This document shows, piece after piece, positions 35,032 through 46,597 of a DNA stretch of 64,000 bases. Numbering within the stretch: the first letter of the stretch is position 1; each line of letters opens with the position of its first letter. Under the pieces are notes generated by a model. The model searched no databases. It was not told where the DNA came from and worked only from the letters and a program-made list of their open reading frames with translations. This DNA comes from ECT2AJA-044 sp965262845 (GTDB lineage Bacteria; Bacteroidota; Bacteroidia; Flavobacteriales; ECT2AJA-044): positions 248,001 to 312,000 of the forward strand of contig CBDHFX010000001.1 in NCBI GenBank assembly GCA_965262845.1, given 5' to 3'. The translations under genes and the position numbers were made by a program.

Positions 35032-36225
35032 ATGATTTCTTTGGCCGAGAAAATTCACTTTGACGATACCCGCGTGGCTTTTCGTGCAAGGAGCGACGCG
35101 GAACTTCGCCGGGCGTATTACCTGTTCCGTATGCTAACCTATCCGCGGGTCGTAGCTATCGGAAAGGCACTGGCACGACTCGGGCTCTTTCTGCGTTTGC
35201 CGATAAAATCGCTGATCCGCAGCACCGTATTCGATCATTTCTGCGGAGGCGAAACCATGGAGGAATGCGAACAGATACTGGGCCAATTGTGCGATCTTGG
35301 CGTGGAGGTGATCCCCGATTACTCTGTCGAAGGCAAGGTGACCAGTGATGTGCTCGCCAACGCCCAGCGGGTGGTCCTGGAGATCATTGATCGGGCCAGA
35401 TCGGCTCCCGGCATTCCCTTTACAGTTTTTAAGCCTAGCGGCCTGATACGCTTTGGGCTCCTTGCAAAACTGCAGTCAGGTGAGAAGCTACACACTGAGG
35501 AGGAGGTTGAATGGATGCGCGCCAGGGTTCGCGTTAATGAAGTCGCAGCGAAGTCTGCCGAGGCAGGTGTTCCGCTGCTCATTGATGCCGAAGAGACCTG
35601 GATCCAGAACCCGGTTGATAAGCTGGTTCGTGACCTGATGTTCAGGTACAACAAAAAACGGGCTATCGTGTATAACACACTTCAGATGTACCGACACGAC
35701 CGGCTCCATTATCTCAGGGAACTATATGGGGATGGAGTGGAAAACGGATTTCACGTGGGTATCAAGATCGTGCGTGGAGCCTACATGGAAAAGGAACGTG
35801 AACGAGCCCGCGAACGCGGTTATCAGGACCCTATTCAAAAGACCAAGGAGGATACCGACCGTGACTTCAATATAGCTTTCAGATTCATTTTGGAACGCCT
35901 TGACCGGATGGCTGTCGTTGCCGGAACCCACAACGAAGAAAGCACTCAGCTTGGGGTTGACCTCATGGAAGAGTTTGGCATTGCCAGAGGTGACAGGCGG
36001 GTATACTTTTCGCAGCTTTACGGGATGAGTGATCATATCAGTTTTAATCTGGCCGACCGCGGCTACAATGTAGTTAAATACCTGCCCTTTGGTCCGGTCC
36101 GCTACGTGATGCCCTACCTGTTTCGCCGGGCCGAGGAAAACACCTCTGCTGAAGGCCAGGCTGGTCGTGAGCTCACTCTGCTGAGCAGGGAGCGGAAACG
36201 TCGCAGAAACGAAAGGCATCACTAG
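35032..36225 (+). CDS. Proline dehydrogenase
   Basis: Oxidises L-proline to pyrroline-5-carboxylate and passes electrons via FAD to the quinone pool; peripheral inner-membrane enzyme. 397 residues from the ATG at 35032. The (beta-alpha)8 barrel blocks are visible: VEVIPDYSVEGKV, FTVFKPSGLIRFGLL, PLLIDAEETWIQNPVD, VGIKIVRGAYMEKERERARE, VVAGTHNEESTQLG and LPFGPVRYVMPYLFRRAEEN with the substrate-binding Arg pair. It is the separate, PutA-unlike form; no P5C dehydrogenase gene is adjacent. Confidence 0.93.
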   Translation: MISLAEKIHFDDTRVAFRARSDAELRRAYYLFRMLTYPRVVAIGKALARLGLFLRLPIKSLIRSTVFDHFCGGETMEECEQILGQLCDLGVEVIPDYSVEGKVTSDVLANAQRVVLEIIDRARSAPGIPFTVFKPSGLIRFGLLAKLQSGEKLHTEEEVEWMRARVRVNEVAAKSAEAGVPLLIDAEETWIQNPVDKLVRDLMFRYNKKRAIVYNTLQMYRHDRLHYLRELYGDGVENGFHVGIKIVRGAYMEKERERARERGYQDPIQKTKEDTDRDFNIAFRFILERLDRMAVVAGTHNEESTQLGVDLMEEFGIARGDRRVYFSQLYGMSDHISFNLADRGYNVVKYLPFGPVRYVMPYLFRRAEENTSAEGQAGRELTLLSRERKRRRNERHH

Positions 36226-36289
36226 AGAATAGCAAATGAAGATCCTACTAGTTTTAAGCGTTCCTAATTAAGGGAAGTATTCGGTAAAA

Positions 36290-36337
36290 CTACAGAGCTA
36301 GCTCTGTAGCTAACTCTGTAGCTAGCTCTGTAATTAA
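36290..36337. repeat. 20-base palindrome with 12-base tandem units
   Basis: CTACAGAGCTAGCTCTGTAG (36290-36309) is a perfect palindrome. It runs into three 12-base units CTCTGTAGCTAA / CTCTGTAGCTAG / CTCTGTAATTAA (36302-36337), then an AT-rich stretch. Non-coding, between convergent genes. Confidence 0.7.
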
Positions 36338-36394
36338 TTATATATAAAATTCTGTATTTCAATGATTTATTAAAATACAATTTTATGGTACTAA

Positions 36395-36410
36395 GGAACA
36401 TGTATGTTCC
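36395..36410. repeat. Inverted repeat in the proDH-EEP gap
   Basis: GGAACAT-GT-ATGTTCC, perfect 7-base arms. The whole 404-base gap 36226-36629 has no gene: it holds the tandem palindrome, this repeat, a fragment like the start of the 3'-end element (36461-36485) and the full copy B. Confidence 0.6.
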
Positions 36411-36530
36411 AAACAGAATGCTGACAACTTACCAGAAGCAATTGCCCCCACAGGTCGGCTTTAGCCTAACTTCCTAAAATCGCCTGGAGCAGGCGTGGAT
36501 AGTAGATTTATAGTGGCTGGAATAAAAGGT

Positions 36531-36632
36531 AAACGCCATCAGGACCATGGATCAGATCGAAAACTACGGAGAAACCAGGAGCATTGGGCACTACTCGCAG
36601 TAACTAAAGCCGCTTTTCAGGAAGCTAAGCTA
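36531..36632 (-). repeat. 3'-end dispersed element, copy B
   Basis: On the minus strand it starts at the stop codon of the EEP gene. It is very similar to copy C: CTTCCTGAAAA, TAGTTACTGCGA, TAGTGCC, CAATGCTCC, TCTCCGTAG, TTTTCGATCTGATCCATGG, CCTGATGGCGTTT. Confidence 0.75.
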
Positions 36633-37661
36633 GAAACGCATTAGCAGGTCGAAATAGATCGGCAAATGATCACTGACTCCGCCATGATAGGCCGGACCCC
36701 GATATGTTCGGAAGGGTATCCAACCATCCTGATCCGTTTGCTCCAACAGCCACCTTGCCGGAAACAAATGCAGGGTATCGGCCTTCAGCCGGCTGTGTTC
36801 CCCTGCGAAATGCCTGGATAAGTAGCACTGATCAAGCAGGGTCCACCGGCCCTGATGAACATGTGATCCCGGCCATTCGTTGAGTGGTGGGGCATGAAGG
36901 ATCCACCGCGCCGGGTCAGTTGCTGTGCCGAGTCCGTAGCGAAGGGAAGCGTTCCCCGGTCCGTCATTGAAGTCGCCCATCAGCACGATCCCCTCTTCCG
37001 GGTAGGAAGCGAAGATCCAGTCTGCCCATTCGTTCACCTTTTGGGCCGCGTAGAAGCGCTTGTCTTCCGAGGCTTTTTGCCCCCCATACCTCGAAGGCCA
37101 GTGAACGACCATCACGTGAAAACAGACCGAGTGCCACTGGAACCGGCACCACAGGAAATCGCGTAGCGGACGCTCGCCGGGATCTACCGGTAAGGGAACG
37201 GGTGCCGCCGTATCGAGCCGCAGGCTGTTTGCATTATAGATCAATGCGACATCTATCCCGCGCGGATCAGGCGAGTCAAAATGGACGATCCGGTAATGGA
37301 TAAAACGAAGCGGTTCAGCCTTGATCAGTGACTCAAGCACAGTGCGGTTTTCAATCTCCGCAAGGGCAGCTACATCAAGCCCATTCCATCCGCCTATGGC
37401 CCGGATCGTTTGAGCGTGTTCTGTCACCTTGGCCCGATAACGCGGATAGGTCCACCGATTTCTTCCGATCGGTGTAAAATCATCGTCGTGCCGCTCCGGG
37501 TCGTTCATGGTATCAAACAGGTTTTCCAGATTGTAAAAGGCGATGCGCACGGCAGGATCTGGCGGGGGGCTAAATTTTTTCGGCAGCGCGTAATGGGGAG
37601 GTGGCGGCAGGGCACATTGCCGGGTCATTATCAGGATCACAAGAAAAAAAGCCGCCTTCAT
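36630..37661 (-). CDS. Endonuclease/exonuclease/phosphatase-fold lipoprotein or exported protein
   Basis: 343 residues. The N-terminus MKAAFFLVILIMTRQCALPP looks like a lipoprotein signal with Cys16. The EEP fold is clear: IAFYNLENLFDTMND (Asn-Leu-Glu metal ligand), VAALAEIENRTVLESLI, FHVMVVHWPSRYGG, GIVLMGDFNDGPGNASLRYG and GVSDHLPIYFDL (catalytic Asp-His). Related exported proteins in Bacteroidota are annotated as endonucleases, but phosphoester substrates other than DNA are possible. Single-gene unit; its stop lies in repeat copy B. Confidence 0.9.
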   Translation of the reverse strand: MKAAFFLVILIMTRQCALPPPPHYALPKKFSPPPDPAVRIAFYNLENLFDTMNDPERHDDDFTPIGRNRWTYPRYRAKVTEHAQTIRAIGGWNGLDVAALAEIENRTVLESLIKAEPLRFIHYRIVHFDSPDPRGIDVALIYNANSLRLDTAAPVPLPVDPGERPLRDFLWCRFQWHSVCFHVMVVHWPSRYGGQKASEDKRFYAAQKVNEWADWIFASYPEEGIVLMGDFNDGPGNASLRYGLGTATDPARWILHAPPLNEWPGSHVHQGRWTLLDQCYLSRHFAGEHSRLKADTLHLFPARWLLEQTDQDGWIPFRTYRGPAYHGGVSDHLPIYFDLLMRF

Positions 37662-37865
37662 ACGGCAAAATAAATCTGCCCGGGGGACTTGGAAAGACCC
37701 TTAAGGCCAGCAGCACAATATGTCCTTGAAGAAGTGTTTCATCATCACTGTTTTTTTCTTCAAGGATGTGCGGTAGCGAATGCTTTTTTTTTTGCTCATT
37801 ATACTGGTCCGGATAATAAAAATGGATCTTTTTTCCGCGGACAGGGCAGTCATCCATGCCGGCGA

Positions 37866-39065
37866 TCATGCCGTACGTCCAGGATAGGCTCCAAGTGCTT
37901 TTTCAAGAATAACGAGTGATCTTTTCAGGCTATCCACGTTCAGTACGTAGGCGATACGCACTTCCTGCCTTCCCTTATCCGGTGTGGAGTAGAATCCGTT
38001 TGCCGGGGCCAGCATGACGGTGCCACCATCGTATGAGAATTTTGCCAGCAGCCACTCCGCAAACTTGTCTGCATCATCAACCGGCAATTCGGCAATACAG
38101 TAGAAAGCCCCGGAAGGCATGGGGCAGCGAACTCCCGTGATTTGGTTCAATCCTTCCACCAGCACATTCCGGCGCTTCACGTATTCCCCGATCACTTCGT
38201 CAAAATAACGCTTCGGAGTACGCAAAGCGGCTTTCGCAGCGATTTGGCCAAGGCTGGGCGGGCTCAGGCGAGCTTGTGCGAATTTCATAACGGTGGCCAT
38301 CAGCTGGCTGTTGCGCGACACGATGCATCCGATCCGGGCGCCGCACATGCTGTAGCGTTTTGATACGCTGTCAACCATGATGGCGTGGTTTTGGAGCCCG
38401 GGCAGCTTCATCACGGAATAATGCATTTTGCCATCGTAGCAGAACTCACGATATACCTCATCGGCGATAAGATAGAGATCGTGTTCAAGCACCAGGGTGC
38501 GCAATTGTTCAAGCTCCGTTTTGCTGTACAGGCATCCGGTCGGATTTCCCGGATTGCAGATAAGGATCGCTTTGGTTGCGGGACCGATCAGCTTTTCAAA
38601 TTCTTCAATGCCTGGCAGTGCAAATCCGTCCTCAATTGAGGAGGTCACGGCTTTCATCCTGACACCATTAGCAATGCAAAATCCAGCGTAGTTGGCATAA
38701 AAAGGTTCCGGAACGATGAGTTCGTCACCCGGATCCATGGTGGCTCCTATTATAAAATTCAATGCTTCGGATCCACCCGTGGTCACTATGATGTCGTGTG
38801 CATCCACATCCATGCCCAATCTGCGATAGTATTCGGTCAATCCTTCCCGATAGGTCAGATCCCCCTCTGAGTGTGAATAGGCGATAACCTCCATCGGTGT
38901 GCTGTGCAGGGCATCCTGTACCACAGCTGGTGTTTTGATGTCGGGCTGACCAATATTCAGGTGATACACTGTAGTCCCCCGTGCCTTTGCCTCATCGGCA
39001 AAGGGGATCAGCTTTCGGATAGGAGAGGCGGGCATTTGCTGCCCTTTCAGTGAGCATGACGGCAT
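37866..39065 (-). CDS. Class I/II PLP-dependent aminotransferase
   Basis: 399 residues, fold type I, closest by eye to aspartate-type aminotransferases of Bacteroidota. Motifs: MPASPIRKLIPFADEAKARG, YHLNIGQPDIKTP, EGDLTYREGLTEYY, VTTGGSEALNFIIGA, ILICNPGNPTGCLYSKTELE, LIADEVYREFCYDG, the PLP-lysine block VDSVSKRYSMCGARIGCIVS, and VRIAYVLN with the substrate Arg. The donor/acceptor pair cannot be named from sequence alone. Start kept at 39065 because GQQMPASPIRK belongs to the family. The 204 bases between it and the EEP gene hold two poly-T/poly-A stretches but no clear feature. Confidence 0.9.
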   Translation of the reverse strand: MPSCSLKGQQMPASPIRKLIPFADEAKARGTTVYHLNIGQPDIKTPAVVQDALHSTPMEVIAYSHSEGDLTYREGLTEYYRRLGMDVDAHDIIVTTGGSEALNFIIGATMDPGDELIVPEPFYANYAGFCIANGVRMKAVTSSIEDGFALPGIEEFEKLIGPATKAILICNPGNPTGCLYSKTELEQLRTLVLEHDLYLIADEVYREFCYDGKMHYSVMKLPGLQNHAIMVDSVSKRYSMCGARIGCIVSRNSQLMATVMKFAQARLSPPSLGQIAAKAALRTPKRYFDEVIGEYVKRRNVLVEGLNQITGVRCPMPSGAFYCIAELPVDDADKFAEWLLAKFSYDGGTVMLAPANGFYSTPDKGRQEVRIAYVLNVDSLKRSLVILEKALGAYPGRTA

Positions 39066-39083
39066 TTTTCGTCATTGTTTTTC

Positions 39084-39100
39084 ATCCGTCCGTGAGGACG
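39084..39100 (+). repeat. ATC-hairpin repeat, loop GTGA
   Basis: ATC-CGTCC-GTGA-GGACG, in the gap between the aminotransferase and DUF1573 genes, next to the terminator. Confidence 0.6.
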
Positions 39101-39105
39101 GGCAA

Positions 39106-39139
39106 CAAAAAAATCCCGAAGCGCAGGCTCCGGGAAAAG
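39106..39139 (-). terminator. Terminator of the DUF1573 gene
   Basis: Minus strand TTCCCGGAGC ... GCTTCGGGA (one mismatch) followed by seven T; 22 bases after the stop. Confidence 0.75.
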
Positions 39140-39160
39140 AAAGGTCCGTTCCGGGTTGCA

Positions 39161-39607
39161 TCAGGGCTTTTCCACAGGCGAAGCAACATTTTGCTTCACC
39201 GGTGTGGTGTCACCGCTTTCGGCAACCACCTTACCTTTGATCTTGATCACCTTGGTCGGGGTCGCTGCATTGGAAGTAATCGTTACCGATTTGTTGAAGG
39301 CACCCAGACGCTTGGTGTCGTATTTCACCTTGATCACTTCAGAGGCACCCGGAGCAATCGGTTCGTTTGGCCATGAGGGCACGGTACATCCGCATGATCC
39401 CTTAGAGCTCGTAATGATCAACGGTTCCTTTCCGGTATTGGTAAATACGAATTCATACGTTCCGTTGCCTCCCTGGGTGATGGTTCCGTAATCATGCTCT
39501 TCGGTTTCGAAGGTGATTTGCGGCGCGTTCGGATTGGTGCTGTTCTGCCCCAGGGCGAATGCCATAGCGGCGGATACGATCGTAAAAGTAGCCATCAGCT
39601 TTTTCAT
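39161..39607 (-). CDS. DUF1573-domain exported protein
   Basis: 148 residues. Signal peptide MKKLMATFTIVSAAMAFALGQ, then one immunoglobulin-like DUF1573 domain (HDYGTITQGGNGTYEFVFTN, PLIITSSKGSCGCTVPSWPN, YDTKRLGAFNKSVTITSN) with the typical Cys-Gly-Cys. The role is unknown; the fold resembles ASH/MSP-type binding domains. It has its own promoter and terminator. Confidence 0.92.
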   Translation of the reverse strand: MKKLMATFTIVSAAMAFALGQNSTNPNAPQITFETEEHDYGTITQGGNGTYEFVFTNTGKEPLIITSSKGSCGCTVPSWPNEPIAPGASEVIKVKYDTKRLGAFNKSVTITSNAATPTKVIKIKGKVVAESGDTTPVKQNVASPVEKP

Positions 39608-39638
39608 TGTTACCAGTTTTTCGTTTTTAAATTGCGTA

Positions 39639-39670
39639 CAAAGGTAGCAAAGGGTTTTTCACTTTTGCAA
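39639..39670 (-). promoter_or_regulatory. Promoter of the DUF1573 gene
   Basis: Minus strand TTG (39668-39670), 21-base spacer, perfect -7 box TACCTTTG (39639-39646), 32 bases before the ATG. Confidence 0.6.
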
Positions 39671-39748
39671 CCCCATTGGCATCCATTAACACGATGTTAA
39701 CAACCTATACGGTTGGATAACCCACTCTCAGGCAACAGGAGTATTTGC

Positions 39749-39756
39749 TACTTTTG
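39749..39756 (+). promoter_or_regulatory. -7 box of valS
   Basis: TACTTTTG, a perfect TAnnTTTG, 19 bases before the ATG at 39776. It lies inside the longer TTG-initiated frame, supporting the later start. Confidence 0.5.
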
Positions 39757-39775
39757 TTCGTCCAATACCGCCTGC

Positions 39776-42403
<2,628 letters not shown>

Positions 42404-42404
42404 G

Positions 42405-43106
42405 ATGAGGGTACTCGGCATTATATGGTTATTGGTCATCCTGCCGGGGTGCCGGAAAAGTGTTGAACCGCTGGCTTCACTGACGACTATAGAACGGATC
42501 ATTGAAGGGGGATACGACGGACTGTACCTTGATGGGGAGGTTGATCTTATTTATACACCGCTTGATTCCACCGTGGCGTTCGTGGAAGCCTATCCCGGAG
42601 ATCACGAAAATGTACTCACGCATGTTGAAGGAAGCTCACTGATCGTGCAGAGCCGGGAAGGCATGTATCCGGAAATGTATCGTCGCCTGTACATAAAAGG
42701 AGAGGCTCCCCGGCGCATCGTGTATGCCGGGAGTGGGGCATTGGAGTTGGAAGGATTCACCTTTTCGAATTTGAACTGCCAGATAAGAGGGTCCGGAAGG
42801 GTATCTCTGACCGGATTGGCCAATTCCGTTGAAGGCGTTTTTTCCGGAACAGGTCAGATGCACCTGGCCGGTGAAGCTTCGGTACTGTCTGTCAACCATC
42901 AGGGAACAGGCGATATTGAGGCGACCGATCTGCTTGTCGGGAGCTGCAAAGTTGAGATCAATGGACCAGGGGATGCCTATATCCATGTGCTTTCGAATAT
43001 GACTATTATTCTCAACGGTACCGGAAACGTATACTACACGGGGCCGGTGACACAAATCGTCGTGATCTACAACGGAAGCGGCGAGTTGATCCGGCTGCCT
43101 GATTAA
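42405..43106 (+). CDS. DUF2807 (GIN-domain) lipoprotein
   Basis: 233 residues; lipoprotein signal MRVLGIIWLLVILPGCRKS. The rest is a right-handed beta-helix-like repeat of short Gly-rich strands (YAGSGALELEGF, QIRGSGRVSLTG, FSGTGQMHLAGE, HQGTGDIEATDL, LNGTGNVYYTG), the pattern of DUF2807 putative auto-transporter head domains. Function unknown; related Bacteroidota lipoproteins are surface or periplasmic. Two bases after valS, so probably read through from it. Confidence 0.88.
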   Translation: MRVLGIIWLLVILPGCRKSVEPLASLTTIERIIEGGYDGLYLDGEVDLIYTPLDSTVAFVEAYPGDHENVLTHVEGSSLIVQSREGMYPEMYRRLYIKGEAPRRIVYAGSGALELEGFTFSNLNCQIRGSGRVSLTGLANSVEGVFSGTGQMHLAGEASVLSVNHQGTGDIEATDLLVGSCKVEINGPGDAYIHVLSNMTIILNGTGNVYYTGPVTQIVVIYNGSGELIRLPD

Positions 43107-43137
43107 TTGGGCCAAGGGCTCCATTGAGCTATATTTG
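43107..43137 (+). promoter_or_regulatory. Promoter of icmF
   Basis: TTG (43107-43109), 20-base spacer, perfect -7 box TATATTTG (43130-43137), 20 bases before the ATG; the expected start leaves a leader of about 14 bases. Confidence 0.7.
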
Positions 43138-43157
43138 TACCCCTAAACACAGCCCCT

Positions 43158-46100
43158 ATGCAGGTAACGGCTCCTTATAAGCCAAAGAACAAAGTACGCG
43201 TCGTTACGGCGGCGAGCCTGTTCGATGGTCATGATGCCGCGATCAACATCATGCGACGGATTATTCAAAGTACGGGATGTGAAGTAATCCACCTGGGGCA
43301 CGATCGGTCTGTAAATGAGGTGGTCAGTACGGCCATTCAGGAAGATGCCCAGGCGATTGCCATGACCTCTTATCAAGGGGGGCACATGGAGTATTTTAAG
43401 TACATGTACGATTTGTTGCAGGAGCGTGGTGCCGGACAAATTAAGATATTTGGCGGTGGTGGTGGCGTGATCCTGCCCGGGGAAATCAGGGAGCTTATGG
43501 ATTACGGGATCGCCCGTATCTACAGCCCGGATGACGGGCGTGAGCTGGGCTTGCAGGGGATGATCAATGACCTGGTGGAACAAAGTGACTTTGCCGTCGG
43601 GCAAAACCTGAACGAAGAAATAAAACACCTGGCCGATAAGGATGTCAGGTCCATTGCACGACTTATTTCGGCAGCGGAGAATAATCCGGGGGGTAGTATG
43701 GATGAACGGGAAGCTATTGAGAAACTCGCGTCCGGATCAACCACCCCGGTATTGGGGATCACCGGTACCGGTGGTGCCGGAAAATCGAGCCTGGTTGATG
43801 AGCTCGTACGACGATTCCTGCTTGATTTTGAAGACAGGACTATAGGGATCATTTCCGTAGACCCATCGAAACGCAAGACGGGCGGAGCCTTGCTCGGGGA
43901 TCGGATCCGGATGAACAGTATCAATCACCCCCGGGTGTATATGCGATCCCTGGCGACGCGCCAAAGTAACCTGGCCTTGTCAAAGCACGTTCGGGAGGCA
44001 GTGAATATTCTCAAGGCAGCACAGTACGACCTGATCGTTCTCGAGACCTCGGGTATCGGACAAAGCGACACGGAAATCCTTGATCACAGCGATGTCTCAC
44101 TATACGTAATGACCCCGGAGTACGGAGCAGCCACGCAGCTCGAGAAGATCGACATGCTTGACTTTGCCGATGTGATCGCCCTCAATAAATTCGACAAGCG
44201 GGGAGCTTTGGATGCCTTTCGGGATGTGAAAAAACAATATCAGCGCAACCACAATCTGTGGGATCAGGAGCTGGATGCCATGCCGGTATTTGGGACCATC
44301 GCCAGTCAGTTCAACGATCCGGGAATGAACGAACTGTATCGGGTATTGATGGCCAGGGTTAATGAGAAAACCGAGTCGGATCTGAACTCCAGTTACGGGC
44401 CGAACAGGGAAATGTCTGAAAAGATCCACATTATTCCACCGAAGCGTACCCGATACCTGAGTGAAATTTCAGAAAGCAACCGCATCTTCGACGAATGGGT
44501 GGAGCAGCAAGCGAAAGTGGCTGAAGAGCTGTATGGGATCCACATCGGGATCAAGAGTCTGAAGGATTCGTCGTTAGACGAGAAGGACCGATTGGTTAAA
44601 GGCCTTCAGGAACGCTTTGAGCAGGTCAGATTAGATCTCGATCCGCACAACTGGAGGCTGATCAAAGAGTGGGAAGAGAAAAAGAAAAAATACAGCGAGC
44701 CGGAATACGTATTCAACGTTCGGGGCAAGGAAATTCGCATTGACACGCACACCGAATCCCTGTCACATACACAGGTCCCTAAAGTAGCTTTACCAAAATA
44801 TAAGGCATGGGGTGATCTGTTGAAGTGGATGCTTCAGGAGCATGTTCCCGGGGAGTTTCCGTTTACGGCCGGAATTTATCCGTTCAAACGGGAAGGAGAA
44901 GATCCGACCCGGATGTTTGCCGGGGAAGGAGGGCCGGAACGGACGAACCGCCGGTTCCATTATGTGAGCCTGGAAGTGCCGGCCAAGCGATTATCGACCG
45001 CCTTTGATTCGGTTACGTTGTACGGGAATGATCCCGACCGCCGACCCGATATCTATGGGAAGATCGGAAATGCAGGGGTGAGTATTTGTTGTTTGGACGA
45101 CGCCAAGAAGCTGTATAGCGGGTTTGATCTGACCGATCCGAAGACCTCGGTGTCGATGACGATCAACGGTCCTGCTCCTATGCTGCTCGGCTTCTTCCTG
45201 AATGCCGCGATAGATCAGCAGTGCGAAAAGTATATAAAGGCTGAGGGGCTGGTGGCAGAGGTGAAAAAAAAGAAGGCTGAGATCTTTGCCAGGCACCATG
45301 CTAAACGACCCGAATACCAGGGCGAACTACCCGAAGGGAATGATGGTCTGGGCCTGATGCTGTTAGGGGTTACCGGCGATCAGATCCTGCCGCAGGCAGT
45401 TTATAAAAAGATCAGGGCCAAGGCCCTCAGGCAGGTGCGTGGAACCGTTCAGGCCGATATTCTGAAGGAGGACCAGGCGCAAAACACCTGTATTTTCTCC
45501 ACTGAGTTTGCGCTGCGCCTGATGGGCGATGTGCAGGAATACTTTATTGAGCAGCAGATCCGGAACTTCTACTCGGTGTCGATCAGCGGTTATCATATTG
45601 CGGAAGCCGGTGCAAATCCGATCACGCAGCTGGCCTTTACACTGGCAAATGGGTTCACATACGTGGAGTATTATCTGAGCAGGGGCATGGATATTAATGC
45701 CTTTGGCCCGAATCTTTCGTTTTTCTTTAGTAACGGGATCGATCCGGAATATGCGGTGATCGGGCGGGTTGCGCGACGCATTTGGGCTAAGGCGCTCAGG
45801 CAGAAGTATGGTGCGAATCAGCGGACGCAGATGTTGAAATACCATATTCAAACATCAGGTCGTTCACTGCATGCACAGGAAATCGATTTTAATGATATTC
45901 GAACCACATTGCAGGCCTTATATGCCATTTATGATAACTGTAACTCATTGCATACCAATGCTTATGATGAGGCGATCACGACACCAACCGAAACCAGTGT
46001 GCGCCGTGCGATGGCCATTCAGCTGATCATCAATAAAGAGTTGGGATTGACGAAAAATGAGAATCCGCTTCAGGGCAGCTTTATTATTGAGGAGCTGACG

Positions 46101-46538
46101 GATCTTGTGGAGGAAGCGGTATTGATGGAATTCGATCGCATTACGGAGCGTGGAGGAGTGCTCGGGGCGATGGAAACCATGTATCAGCGCAGTAAGATCC
46201 AGTCGGAATCACTGTACTACGAGACACTGAAGCACAACGGTAGCTATCCGATCATAGGCGTCAACACCTTTCTGAACAAAGAAAATTCTCCGACCATTAT
46301 TCCGGGAGAGGTGATCCGTGCGACCACGAAAGAGAAGGAATATCAGATCGAAATGCTCAGTAACCTGCACCAATGTTACGCTACGGAGGCAAAAGAAGCA
46401 TTGAGGCGAATTCAGAATGCAGCCCTCGGGAACCGAAACATCTTTGAGGAGCTGATGGAGGCCACCAAGGTGTGCTCCTTAGGGCAAATCACCCAGGCCC
46501 TCTTCGAAGTCGGCGGTCAATACCGGCGGAATATGTAG
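43158..46538 (+). CDS. icmF: Fused isobutyryl-CoA mutase IcmF (B12 domain + G-protein chaperone + mutase)
   Basis: 1126 residues, full length for IcmF. Order: cobalamin-binding domain (about 15-150; SLFDGHDAAINIMRRI, the lower-ligand His in DGHD), MeaB-like GTPase chaperone (about 190-440; Walker A GTGGAGKSS, SGIGQSDTEI, NKFD), then the mutase barrel (about 550-1110; PFTAGIYPFKREGEDPTRMF, NAGVSICCLDDAKKLYSGFD, YHIAEAGANPITQLAF, LHTNAYDEAITTPTETSVRR). It rearranges isobutyryl-CoA and n-butyryl-CoA, or related branched acyl-CoAs, using adenosylcobalamin. The GTPase loads and repairs the cofactor. It stands alone behind a strong promoter; no cobalamin riboswitch is visible upstream. Confidence 0.94.
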   Translation: MQVTAPYKPKNKVRVVTAASLFDGHDAAINIMRRIIQSTGCEVIHLGHDRSVNEVVSTAIQEDAQAIAMTSYQGGHMEYFKYMYDLLQERGAGQIKIFGGGGGVILPGEIRELMDYGIARIYSPDDGRELGLQGMINDLVEQSDFAVGQNLNEEIKHLADKDVRSIARLISAAENNPGGSMDEREAIEKLASGSTTPVLGITGTGGAGKSSLVDELVRRFLLDFEDRTIGIISVDPSKRKTGGALLGDRIRMNSINHPRVYMRSLATRQSNLALSKHVREAVNILKAAQYDLIVLETSGIGQSDTEILDHSDVSLYVMTPEYGAATQLEKIDMLDFADVIALNKFDKRGALDAFRDVKKQYQRNHNLWDQELDAMPVFGTIASQFNDPGMNELYRVLMARVNEKTESDLNSSYGPNREMSEKIHIIPPKRTRYLSEISESNRIFDEWVEQQAKVAEELYGIHIGIKSLKDSSLDEKDRLVKGLQERFEQVRLDLDPHNWRLIKEWEEKKKKYSEPEYVFNVRGKEIRIDTHTESLSHTQVPKVALPKYKAWGDLLKWMLQEHVPGEFPFTAGIYPFKREGEDPTRMFAGEGGPERTNRRFHYVSLEVPAKRLSTAFDSVTLYGNDPDRRPDIYGKIGNAGVSICCLDDAKKLYSGFDLTDPKTSVSMTINGPAPMLLGFFLNAAIDQQCEKYIKAEGLVAEVKKKKAEIFARHHAKRPEYQGELPEGNDGLGLMLLGVTGDQILPQAVYKKIRAKALRQVRGTVQADILKEDQAQNTCIFSTEFALRLMGDVQEYFIEQQIRNFYSVSISGYHIAEAGANPITQLAFTLANGFTYVEYYLSRGMDINAFGPNLSFFFSNGIDPEYAVIGRVARRIWAKALRQKYGANQRTQMLKYHIQTSGRSLHAQEIDFNDIRTTLQALYAIYDNCNSLHTNAYDEAITTPTETSVRRAMAIQLIINKELGLTKNENPLQGSFIIEELTDLVEEAVLMEFDRITERGGVLGAMETMYQRSKIQSESLYYETLKHNGSYPIIGVNTFLNKENSPTIIPGEVIRATTKEKEYQIEMLSNLHQCYATEAKEALRRIQNAALGNRNIFEELMEATKVCSLGQITQALFEVGGQYRRNM
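45384..45399 (+). repeat. ATC-hairpin repeat, loop GCA
   Basis: ATC-CTGCC-GCA-GGCAG, inside icmF (encodes ILPQA). Confidence 0.55.
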
Positions 46539-46597
46539 ATCTGACATTTGATAACATAGAGAATTGCGCAACCGACAGAAAGGAATAACGATACGTT

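Noticed and set aside
43106..43158. Cobalamin riboswitch before the B12-dependent icmF
   Set aside because: Only 51 bases separate the genes and they are occupied by the promoter; there is no room or motif for a riboswitch.
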